Positions 1 through 6,323 of a DNA stretch of 8,274 nucleotides are shown one piece after another. A program made the translations under genes and the position numbers. Origin of the DNA: Thermoproteota archaeon (GTDB lineage Archaea; Thermoproteota; Methanomethylicia; Methanomethylicales; B66-G16). Under the pieces are notes generated by a model that saw only the letters and a program-made list of their open reading frames with translations, searched no databases and had not been told where the DNA came from. Within the stretch, counting starts at the first letter, position 1; the number at the start of each line of letters is the position of its first letter. The DNA lies in contig QMQV01000064.1 of the NCBI GenBank assembly GCA_003649085.1, forward strand, positions 1 to 8,274. The letters run 5' to 3'.

Positions 1-218
1 CAGTTAAAAACTTAGGTAGTTCGCCAGCTCACATAACCCACATCAATGTAGAGGGAGTAAGCTATGAAGTAAGCGAAGGTCTTGAGCCTTGGTCTACAAA
101 AACACTAAACATCGCCTTATCTCCCTACCCTCCAAAGCTGCAGAATGTATCGAGTGCTAAGTGTATACTAATTTCAAATCATGGCCCTGTAACATTTACA
201 GCTTTAGTATATCGCTAA
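1..218 (+). CDS. Pilin-like surface protein, C-terminal fragment (5' end outside window)
   Basis: An open frame enters the window (first full codon at 3) and stops with TAA at 216-218, leaving the last 71 residues. It is too short to show any anchor or signal peptide. The piece is rich in beta-prone residues and begins with VKNLGSSPAHITHINVEGV, the kind of strand-turn-strand text (N-x-G-S-S-P-A, then I-x-x-I-x-V-x-G) that recurs in the C-terminal beta domains of archaeal type IV pilins and archaellum-associated proteins such as ArlF/ArlG. It lies 42 bases upstream of the assembly ATPase on the same strand, the usual place for a pilin gene. The pilin assignment is inferred from residue pattern and neighbourhood; any secreted beta-sandwich protein could look similar. 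Confidence 0.6.
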   Translation, partial: VKNLGSSPAHITHINVEGVSYEVSEGLEPWSTKTLNIALSPYPPKLQNVSSAKCILISNHGPVTFTALVYR

Positions 219-260
219 TCCAGTTCATAGCTTGGATTTTTCTACCCATACTATTTTAAT

Positions 261-1985
261 GTGAAAAGGGCAATGTTAAGTTCGCTATTTCGGAGGGTCA
301 AGAAAAGTAAAAGCCCAATAAAGTTTAAGTTGAAGCAAAACGTCGCATCTATTTCAACAGCTAAGATAATTGACCGATATAGTGTCGATCTTGCTGAAAT
401 ATTCATAACAGACGATGGGCACTATTTAGTACAGGATCCTCCACTAAAGGCTAGCGAAGTAAGCTTAATAGAGAGTGTGATTGAGGACTTAGTGTTCATC
501 TTGCCCGAAGACGCAGTTAATGATGAGCATGCCTTTCTAAATGCGCTTAAATCCATTGGCATATCTGATGGGAGGTTAACCTACTTTATAAAAAGGGAGG
601 TTTTAGGTTATGGAGTATTAGAGCCTGTGGTAAAAGACCAGAACATCGAAGATATAATTCTCCCATCACCTAACACCCCAGTATCAGTTAACCACGCAGA
701 TTATGGTCGCTTAACTACAAATATCATGTTCTCAGAAGAAGAGCTCACTAAGTACATTGAGCGTATAGTCCACTTATGCGGAAAAGCTGTATCGTTATTC
801 AATCCTATGATAAGCTTAAGATTACCTGATGGAACACGCTTTACGGCAACATACAAAAACGAAGTTTCGTACAAAGGTTCAAGCTTAATGATGCGAAAGT
901 TTCCCGAAAAGCCGTGGAGTATAACAATGATGTTATGCAGAAGGACTATAAACTCGCTTATCGCGGCTTGGCTAATGTTATTAATAGAGTTTAAAAAGGC
1001 AATGCTAATCGTAGGCGGCATAGGCTCTGGCAAAACTAGCATGATAAATGCTCTTTGTAATTTAATACCTGAAGGCAAAGTTATTGTTACAGTTGAAGAC
1101 ACACAAGAACTCTCCTTAGCCCATTCAAACTGGATACCTCTCGTAGTTAGGGATAGCTTAACGCTTGACGGCAAGGGGGAAATCGGCATGTTCGAGTTGC
1201 TAAAACATGCGTTACGTATGTCAGCTGATTACATAATCGTGGGTGAGGTTAGAGGAGAAGAAGGCAGAATTTGGGCTCAAGCTATGCTAACAGGACATGG
1301 AGGAATTACGAGTCTTCACTCAGAAAGCCCCCAAGCAGCCATAGAGCGCCTGTTAATAGAACCCATAAGAGTAGATAGAGGGGGCTTAACAGCGCTTCAT
1401 GCAATAATGTTAATGAAGAAAATCCCGATAGTAAAAGACGATAAAGGAAAAGTCTTTGTTAGAAGGGCGTTGAGCTTATATGACTTCGAATACGACCTAG
1501 TCAATGATAAGCTCAATTTCTACAAAGTAGCATGGTATGATAGCGAATCAGACGACTTCCACTTCATATCTCCTGAAGACCTAGTAAAACTTCCCACAGC
1601 TAAGTTAATAATGGAAGAAGCTGGATGGGACGAGTACAAGTTACTTCAAGAATTGGATATGCGTGAGCGCTTTTTAAGAAAATTAGCCGAGGAAGCTGTC
1701 TACCACAATGAACTACTAGACTATAAGCTCATCACCAAATTAACTTGGAAATTCTATGAAAATCCACAAAATTTTGACATAGAACATGTAATGCCACTAG
1801 AGGGGAACTACTTTAAGTTGGAGAAGGAGCAGTACGAGCTTCAAGCCATGAAAGCTTTAAAGAAGTTTGAGCACTCAAAGCTTAAATTCTGCTATCAATG
1901 TGGTAAAAAATTACCAACTGAAAATACCCGTATATGTCCATTCTGTGGCGAGATTTTCCCTGAAGCAATGGTATCTAAACGATAG
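261..1985 (+). CDS. Archaeal type IV pilus/type II secretion assembly ATPase (GspE/VirB11 family) with C-terminal zinc ribbon
   Basis: Cytoplasmic hexameric motor expected to power pilin insertion through the downstream platform protein. In 574 residues: an N-terminal domain (about 35-215) with the archaeal-family text GYGVLEP (116-122), NHADYGRLTTN (144-154) and LPDGTRFTATY (188-198); Walker A GGIGSGKT (252-259, Lys258); Asp box VEDTQEL (278-284); Walker B region YIIVGEVRGEE (324-334, Glu329); His box GHGGITSLH (345-353). A family-typical C-terminal segment (about 400-505) follows, then an extra tail ending in a zinc ribbon with Cys544, Cys547, Cys559 and Cys562 (CxxC-x11-CxxC). All catalytic motifs are intact. 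The start is GTG at 261; ATG at 273 is an alternative, and neither has a convincing SD, so the gene may be leaderless or read through from upstream. It could equally serve a pilus, an archaellum-like or a secretion machine; the adjacent pilin-like genes favour a pilus. Confidence 0.95.
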   Translation: MKRAMLSSLFRRVKKSKSPIKFKLKQNVASISTAKIIDRYSVDLAEIFITDDGHYLVQDPPLKASEVSLIESVIEDLVFILPEDAVNDEHAFLNALKSIGISDGRLTYFIKREVLGYGVLEPVVKDQNIEDIILPSPNTPVSVNHADYGRLTTNIMFSEEELTKYIERIVHLCGKAVSLFNPMISLRLPDGTRFTATYKNEVSYKGSSLMMRKFPEKPWSITMMLCRRTINSLIAAWLMLLIEFKKAMLIVGGIGSGKTSMINALCNLIPEGKVIVTVEDTQELSLAHSNWIPLVVRDSLTLDGKGEIGMFELLKHALRMSADYIIVGEVRGEEGRIWAQAMLTGHGGITSLHSESPQAAIERLLIEPIRVDRGGLTALHAIMLMKKIPIVKDDKGKVFVRRALSLYDFEYDLVNDKLNFYKVAWYDSESDDFHFISPEDLVKLPTAKLIMEEAGWDEYKLLQELDMRERFLRKLAEEAVYHNELLDYKLITKLTWKFYENPQNFDIEHVMPLEGNYFKLEKEQYELQAMKALKKFEHSKLKFCYQCGKKLPTENTRICPFCGEIFPEAMVSKR

Positions 1986-1998
1986 CAGTTCGATTTCC

Positions 1999-3585
1999 AT
2001 GAGGAAAACGCCATTGATAGACAACCTCCCACTTCTTCGTAACATAAGTTTAGTATCCACAGCCCTTTCTACAATTTTATGTCTAATGATATCTCCATTA
2101 GCTGCTTTAGTACCATCAGCTATTCCAATGGCATATGTTTTGGCATCAAAGCTTAAGCCTGTAATAGCCAAGAAAGCTTTCCTTAAGTCATGTGAAGAAG
2201 AGCTGCCCTTCGCAGCGTCTTTCATCTCAATGTTAGTAGCATCTGGTATATCCCCTTCGAGGGCTTTTGAGAAATTGTCAAATACCAAGACGTTTAAGTC
2301 GTTTAGGAGCTTGGCAAACGAAGTCTTAAAGATAAGACAAGTACATGCGCTAAACCCCTTAGACGCGATTTCCTTAAAAGCTGATCAACTCTCTTCAGAA
2401 AATATCCGCGACTTTCTGCACTCTATAACTTCCATACAACGGTCCGGAGGAGACACCTTTGCAGCAATATTAGCTAAGACTAAGGAAATTCACGTTGCCT
2501 TTAACTCCAAAATGCTGAGCTTAGCTGATAAAGCTAACTTGATGGCTAACATTGAAGTATTGCTCTTCGTCATAATACCAATGAGCTTATTAAGCATCTT
2601 TGCATTATTCGGGAGTTCGTCTAGCAGCTTATTAGCGTCATCATTGTTTTTACCTCTGCTTTTCTTCACGATACTATTAGCGACAATTAGAAGCTTCTTC
2701 CCCAGCATTATTCTTAGTGCGCGAAACCTTAAACCATTACTAGTATTTTCTACTATGTCATGCGTGTTGGCTGCCTTCTCGCATTATTTACTTAAGCTTA
2801 ACATTCACATATCATCAGCTCTAGGCTTAACGTTATCCAGCATCATAGGGTTGCTCATTGGAGAGGAAGCATTTTCAACACATGAACTATTTAATGCACT
2901 TGCAGATTTCTCAAGAGACTTAGCGGAAGAGGTTAAAAAGGGGATTGCTCCTAAGAATGCCCTAATACAACTAACAAACTTAAAACAATACCGAAAGAAC
3001 TTCAAAGACCTACTTAAGCTATTATTACAAAGCTATCATCTAGGTTTAGACCCAGTAAAGATAGTTTACAATAGCAAAACTCCTACTGCGGTAAAGATGT
3101 TCTTTGAGCTTTTTAACGAAGCTGAGTCGGTAGGAGCTGACTTTAAGTCCATGGACGTTATCGCCGAACTTTACAACAGCTTACGTACAGCGATAAACTC
3201 CACGAAAGCTAAACTGCTGACCTTCAAATTCGCAAGCTACCTATGTACCTTCTTGCTAGTCTTCAGCATATCGCTGCTAGTTGAAGCAATTCTACCAACG
3301 TTATATCAACCTTTATTCAACACCCCCTTACCCTATGGTATTATACCCTCATACTCTAGCATCAACTACGACCTAATCAAAGACCTAGCTTACTTAGGAG
3401 TTTTCGTAAACAGCTACATGTTAGGTTTCTTAGGTGGTTACATAACGAGCTTTGGATCAATACGTGAATCTTTCAAAGAGGCAATAAGATGTCTGCTCAT
3501 AGCGCTAATAGGGTATATGTTCTTGACGAACCTATGTTCACGCCTAATCCTTCCATTAGGAGGGCTTATGCCTTGGAGAACGTAG
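1999..3585 (+). CDS. Type IV pilus/secretion platform membrane protein (TadC/GspF/ArlJ family, two T2SSF domains)
   Basis: Polytopic inner (cytoplasmic) membrane protein that should couple the ATPase to filament assembly. With ATG at 1999 it has 528 residues, the size usual for archaeal platform proteins carrying two T2SSF repeats. Visible order: N-terminal hydrophobic stretch 16-49; first T2SSF domain from about 66 (EEELPFAASF at 66-75, then RSGGDTFAAILAKTKE at 148-163); membrane segments about 186-205, 209-236, 246-266 and 270-289; second T2SSF domain about 294-435 (LADFSRDLAEEVKKGIAP at 301-318); membrane segments about 409-433, 463-485 and 496-520. The gene begins 13 bases after the ATPase stop, so the two are probably cotranscribed and stoichiometric. 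The frame stays open upstream to a TTG at 1867, but that would bury 119 bases in the ATPase gene. TTG at 2014, preceded by GAGGA at 2001-2005, is a credible alternative start giving 523 residues. Confidence 0.92.
   Translation: MRKTPLIDNLPLLRNISLVSTALSTILCLMISPLAALVPSAIPMAYVLASKLKPVIAKKAFLKSCEEELPFAASFISMLVASGISPSRAFEKLSNTKTFKSFRSLANEVLKIRQVHALNPLDAISLKADQLSSENIRDFLHSITSIQRSGGDTFAAILAKTKEIHVAFNSKMLSLADKANLMANIEVLLFVIIPMSLLSIFALFGSSSSSLLASSLFLPLLFFTILLATIRSFFPSIILSARNLKPLLVFSTMSCVLAAFSHYLLKLNIHISSALGLTLSSIIGLLIGEEAFSTHELFNALADFSRDLAEEVKKGIAPKNALIQLTNLKQYRKNFKDLLKLLLQSYHLGLDPVKIVYNSKTPTAVKMFFELFNEAESVGADFKSMDVIAELYNSLRTAINSTKAKLLTFKFASYLCTFLLVFSISLLVEAILPTLYQPLFNTPLPYGIIPSYSSINYDLIKDLAYLGVFVNSYMLGFLGGYITSFGSIRESFKEAIRCLLIALIGYMFLTNLCSRLILPLGGLMPWRT
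3558..3564 (+). promoter_or_regulatory. Shine-Dalgarno site deciding the TTG start at 3573
   Basis: AGGAGGG is a near-complete match to the archaeal anti-SD and lies 8 bases before TTG 3573, inside the 3' end of the platform gene. It argues against the more upstream ATG codons at 3489 and 3534. Confidence 0.75.
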
Positions 3586-3995
3586 TGGAAGCTGCTCTTG
3601 CCATAGCATTAATAATACCCGCCTTATCGCTATGTTACGTAAACTACCTCTTAACAGTTGATCAGAAAGTGATGTTTTATGAAAAAGAAGCTAACGAAAT
3701 TTCATCTTACTTAGCCGCTAAGTTCGTGGCAATCAAGATCGTAGAACAAGGCGTTGAGAAACTATCACAAAAATTCCTTACAGGCATTAAACACAATGTT
3801 GAAAAAACATTCTCACTAGAGATCACATATCTTAGAGTTGAATTATTGAAGGTAGACGATGACGGCGTAGTATCGGCGTTAAAGACCATCGAATTACGTG
3901 ACCATCTGGTAAGCGGAGAAGACGCTACCGTAATAGCTCCGCTAGGTTATGGCCTCATGCTTAAAGTCAAGTGCAAGGTGCTACCCCATGAATAA
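3573..3995 (+). CDS. Small pilin-like/pseudopilin-like membrane-anchored protein
   Basis: Family not recognised. I chose TTG at 3573 because a strong SD (AGGAGGG, 3558-3564) sits 8 bases before it; this gives 140 residues. The protein starts MENVVEAALAIALIIPAL, one hydrophobic helix of about 22 residues (4-26) with an acidic residue near the start, as in pilin N-terminal helices (compare Glu5 of type IV pilins). A charged, mostly helical-to-beta region of about 110 residues follows, without cysteines. No class III cleavage motif precedes the helix with this start. An upstream ATG at 3534 would add 13 residues ending in IRRA-YALE, which has Arg-Ala before the helix but lacks both an SD and a preferred +1 residue. 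The first 13 bases overlap the platform gene, implying translational coupling. Likely role: minor pilin or accessory subunit, inferred from topology and position. Confidence 0.8.
   Translation: MENVVEAALAIALIIPALSLCYVNYLLTVDQKVMFYEKEANEISSYLAAKFVAIKIVEQGVEKLSQKFLTGIKHNVEKTFSLEITYLRVELLKVDDDGVVSALKTIELRDHLVSGEDATVIAPLGYGLMLKVKCKVLPHE
3975..3980 (+). promoter_or_regulatory. Shine-Dalgarno site for the pilin-like gene at 3988
   Basis: AAGGTG lies 7 bases before ATG 3988 within the end of the previous gene. It supports this start over ATG 3949 and is consistent with coupled translation across the 8-base overlap. Confidence 0.6.
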
Positions 3996-4389
3996 ACGCG
4001 CTCAAACAAAGCTTATTGAAGCACTAATAGTCTTAGCATTAGTCACTTACACATCTTCAGCTATAAGCTCTCTAAGGCTACAAATCGACTCCGCATCGGG
4101 TCATGACTTAATACTCAAGGACATATCATCATCTACGTTGCTAACATTAGAACAATCTGGTTTACTATATAAAGCAGCTATAACACGCGACTTTGAGCTA
4201 GTCTACGACACCATCTCAAAAATAATTCCTGAAAACATAGCTTTTAAGCTCATAGTCCTTGACGCGAAAAACCACCTAACACTATTTTCTAGGCAGCAAA
4301 CTGCATTTAACCAGGACTCTTGTTCATCATCTTCATTCAAGGTATTAAACGTAATTTTCGTGTTGGAGGTTTCAAAAATTGAAAGCTAA
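3988..4389 (+). CDS. Small archaeal pilin-like protein with class III signal peptide
   Basis: A protein of 133 residues starting at ATG 3988, with AAGGTG (3975-3980) 7 bases upstream as SD; the ATG overlaps the previous stop by 8 bases. The N-terminus MNKRAQTKLIEALIVLAL fits the archaeal prepilin rule of a basic residue at -2, Ala or Gly at -1, then Q-T at +1/+2, so cleavage is predicted after Ala5, leaving a hydrophobic helix (about 8-26) with Glu11 near its start. The body has the pattern STLLTLEQSGLLYKA (49-63) followed by TISKIIPENIAFKLIVLD (75-92), a helix then a Pro-containing turn and beta strand, which I associate with small archaeal pilin-like proteins encoded beside such ATPases. 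Expected to be a minor pilin extracted from the membrane by the adjacent machine. An earlier in-frame ATG at 3949 lacks an SD and would spoil the signal peptide. Confidence 0.8.
   Translation: MNKRAQTKLIEALIVLALVTYTSSAISSLRLQIDSASGHDLILKDISSSTLLTLEQSGLLYKAAITRDFELVYDTISKIIPENIAFKLIVLDAKNHLTLFSRQQTAFNQDSCSSSSFKVLNVIFVLEVSKIES
4365..4370 (+). promoter_or_regulatory. Shine-Dalgarno site deciding the TTG start at 4379
   Basis: GGAGGT lies 8 bases before TTG 4379 and within the end of the previous gene. It is strong enough to support a TTG start for the 491-residue protein. Confidence 0.75.
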
Positions 4390-5854
4390 GCACTCAGGCC
4401 AACTAATAATAGCCTCAGCCGCACTCTTCCTGTCACTACTCATAATAGCCTCTTATAGCCTAATATCAAACACCGCCACTCCAACATACTTATTAAGCTT
4501 AGAAAATAGCGCTTTCCACAATCACCAAGTGCAAAGAACATTATCAGACAAGTTATCCTCCTTTACGCAAAACATATCGCATATCGCTGAGGAATGGTGT
4601 AAGGCGCACTACCAAGTTGAAGCAAGAAAACGTGAAGTAATATTACCGTATAAAAAGCCCTTAACATATAGTGGTTCTATCAAAAGCGACTGGACAGCCT
4701 CCTTTTCCACAGGTCTAATAATGCCTAGAGGAGAGAAGACCTTTGAAGAAAAATCCCCCAAAATACTAAGCCTAAAAATTTATGGTCTACTAGCTCCGTC
4801 AATAACCATACACTCCTCAAACTTCTTCCAAATCTTCTACCAAGATGCAAAATACATGCGCTTAATAGCATATAAAGGACAGCCTAAGATACTTAAAATA
4901 TCGTTAACAGTAGCGGCTTTCGAGGCATCCATCAAGATTATAGAGCTTAGGCTATATGATAACGGCACATACAAGTTAATAGGCTATGACGTTCTCAAAG
5001 CCTCAAGCTTTGATGACATCATGACCAAGCACAGGGTAATAAGCTTCAATAAAAGCCACGCGAGCAAGACATTGTTAATCGTGGCAGTTCGCGAAATAGC
5101 TTCTCATGGAGGATGGTTTAGCATAAACATAAGAGATCAGCCTATGCCAACCTCACAGAAAATAGCGGAGCTGGACATTAAGCGCGATATCACGATAATA
5201 ACTGATGGCGTAGTCAACATTAAGCCGTCGTCCTCAATCATAGATTACTACTTGATTCAGCTTAAGAGAAGTAAAATCACAGTAAGCTATGGAGGAGGCA
5301 AGATAACACTACCCCCAGGAGAATACCCTCTGATCTACAACTCCTTCACTGGTCAACTCTTGCTACATAATTTAACGGTGGAGTCAGATAGGATGGTAAA
5401 GATATCTTCAGAAGATGGAATAGCTGGAGAAGGTGCTTTAATATTCAAAGCCCTAGTACACCGAATTAAGGAGCTTAACATAACCTCTGAAATATCAGAA
5501 AACCACAGAAAATACCTAGTCTACGTTTCGATGAAGGAAGGATTAGCTAATACAAGTTCAAAAGCACGTATAGCATTTGGCAACGCCTCACAAACCATCT
5601 CATTAGAAATCCAAGTCTTAGAAAGCGAAGAAAAGACCATGACGTTAGCAATCAAAATAGACAAAGACTTCAACCCCCCAATTAAACGCTACATGAAGAC
5701 CACGGTCTACTGCTATGCGCCAGGTAAGTGGGCTAAAATACCCTACGTAAGCGGAAAAGGGATACTTAAGGTTAAGGTGCCGTTAATCAATGGTGGAACA
5801 CCGTTAATGTTTGAAGTTGAAGGTGTGAAGCTATGGGCTGTGATAGGGCAATAG
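4379..5854 (+). CDS. Large pilin-like protein with N-terminal anchor and beta-rich extracellular domain (candidate tip/adhesin subunit)
   Basis: A 491-residue protein not assigned to a named family. TTG at 4379 is chosen because GGAGGT (4365-4370) lies 8 bases upstream; it overlaps the previous gene by 11 bases. The N-terminus MKAKHSGQLIIASAALFL has a short basic leader, Gly7-Gln8, and a hydrophobic helix at about 9-30, resembling archaeal prepilins (cleavage possibly after Gly7), although residue -2 is Ser instead of a charged residue. A helical stalk (about 40-85) follows, then a long region rich in beta strands up to the C-terminus. Seven N-x-S/T sequons (Asn65, 195, 224, 331, 367, 391, 402) suit an extracellular, N-glycosylated archaeal surface protein. 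Only two cysteines are seen (74 and 445). Much larger than its pilin-like neighbours, it may be a tip, adhesin or priming subunit; this is inference from anchor, size and context. Confidence 0.78.
   Translation: MKAKHSGQLIIASAALFLSLLIIASYSLISNTATPTYLLSLENSAFHNHQVQRTLSDKLSSFTQNISHIAEEWCKAHYQVEARKREVILPYKKPLTYSGSIKSDWTASFSTGLIMPRGEKTFEEKSPKILSLKIYGLLAPSITIHSSNFFQIFYQDAKYMRLIAYKGQPKILKISLTVAAFEASIKIIELRLYDNGTYKLIGYDVLKASSFDDIMTKHRVISFNKSHASKTLLIVAVREIASHGGWFSINIRDQPMPTSQKIAELDIKRDITIITDGVVNIKPSSSIIDYYLIQLKRSKITVSYGGGKITLPPGEYPLIYNSFTGQLLLHNLTVESDRMVKISSEDGIAGEGALIFKALVHRIKELNITSEISENHRKYLVYVSMKEGLANTSSKARIAFGNASQTISLEIQVLESEEKTMTLAIKIDKDFNPPIKRYMKTTVYCYAPGKWAKIPYVSGKGILKVKVPLINGGTPLMFEVEGVKLWAVIGQ
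5820..5825 (+). promoter_or_regulatory. Shine-Dalgarno site for the pilin-like gene at 5833
   Basis: AAGGTG lies 7 bases before ATG 5833, inside the 3' end of the 491-residue protein gene; same sequence and spacing as the site at 3975. Confidence 0.6.
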
Positions 5855-6291
5855 CTTCAACGATATCCATAGTAGTTATAATTGCAGCCTCAATAGCGTT
5901 AATTGCGCTGACCACAAACATAGCTTATAAAAACCTACAAGAAACACAGCAAAGCTACTTCTCAAAAAATCCGGCAATAATCTTACATGAGGCAATAGAG
6001 TACTTAGCAAAAGAGCCCGGAAAAGCGATTACAGTTAAGATCTCGATACCTCATCATCACACGGTAACGATTTCAGGCAAAACAATACGCGTAACGCAGC
6101 CCATACCAATGCATGAGATACTAGACGTTAAAAACATCATAAGCGAGGTTTTCACAAACCGCATATTGTATAAAGATCTGCTGTTTAAAGAAAACATCAC
6201 GTTAACGAGCGGAGACTACACCCTAACGTTAAGGTGTCGCGAAGAGAGCCTCTACGGAAACCTATCAATAATAGAAGTTAACTTAAAATAG
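5833..6291 (+). CDS. Small archaeal pilin-like protein with class III signal peptide
   Basis: A 152-residue protein from ATG 5833, with AAGGTG (5820-5825) 7 bases upstream; 22 bases overlap the preceding gene. The start MGCDRAIASTISIVVIIAAS has Arg5-Ala6 before Ile-Ala, matching the archaeal class III (prepilin) motif with predicted cleavage after Ala6, and a single hydrophobic helix at about 7-28. The body alternates helix (NPAIILHEAIEYLAKEPG, 46-63) and beta strands: AITVKISIPHHHTVTISGKT (65-84) is a strand-turn-strand unit typical of small archaeal pilin-like proteins, with three consecutive histidines (74-76) of unknown meaning. It is the last gene of the overlapping block. Likely a minor or major pilin-like subunit; which one cannot be told from sequence. 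The leader Cys3 is removed if cleavage occurs as predicted. Confidence 0.8.
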   Translation: MGCDRAIASTISIVVIIAASIALIALTTNIAYKNLQETQQSYFSKNPAIILHEAIEYLAKEPGKAITVKISIPHHHTVTISGKTIRVTQPIPMHEILDVKNIISEVFTNRILYKDLLFKENITLTSGDYTLTLRCREESLYGNLSIIEVNLK

Positions 6292-6308
6292 CCTACATAA
6301 GCTACCAA

Positions 6309-6313
6309 AGGAG
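6309..6313 (+). promoter_or_regulatory. Shine-Dalgarno site for the topoisomerase TTG start
   Basis: AGGAG in the 32-base gap lies 10 bases before TTG 6324. The gap is too short to show a convincing separate promoter, so the topoisomerase may be translated from a read-through transcript or from a promoter inside the upstream gene. Confidence 0.6.
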
Positions 6314-6323
6314 AAGAAGAGCG

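Noticed and set aside
237..241. T5 run before the ATPase gene as a promoter TATA box
   Set aside because: Too short and without a BRE-like purine block; I cannot separate a promoter, a weak terminator and chance, so no feature is called.
701..1189. 162-codon open frame on the minus strand inside the ATPase gene
   Set aside because: It lies antisense to the most conserved part of the ATPase (both Walker motifs nearby), shows no recognisable domain and has no SD; a shadow of the real gene.
1867..1998. 44-residue N-terminal extension of the platform protein from TTG 1867
   Set aside because: It overlaps the sequence coding the ATPase zinc ribbon, has no SD, and reads as a frame-shifted shadow of that region; ATG 1999 gives the usual family length.
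1911..2288. 125-codon minus-strand open frame across the ATPase/platform junction
   Set aside because: Overlaps two well-supported genes, with no family-like sequence; shadow frame. The same holds for the minus-strand frames at 2490-2708, 2805-3005, 3707-3889 and 6722-6934.
455..2830. Frequent AGCTTA/TAAGCT hexamers scattered through the genes
   Set aside because: They fall mostly in Ser-Leu and Lys-Leu codon pairs, with irregular spacing and no conserved flanks; explained by codon preference (AGC, CTT, TTA), not by a repeat family.
3489..3533. 15-residue longer form of the first small subunit from ATG 3489
   Set aside because: No SD, deep overlap with the platform gene, and no leader-like sequence; the SD-supported TTG 3573 is better.
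3949..3987. 13-residue longer form of the second small subunit from ATG 3949
   Set aside because: It would place MASCLKSSARCYP ahead of an otherwise clean prepilin leader and lacks an SD.
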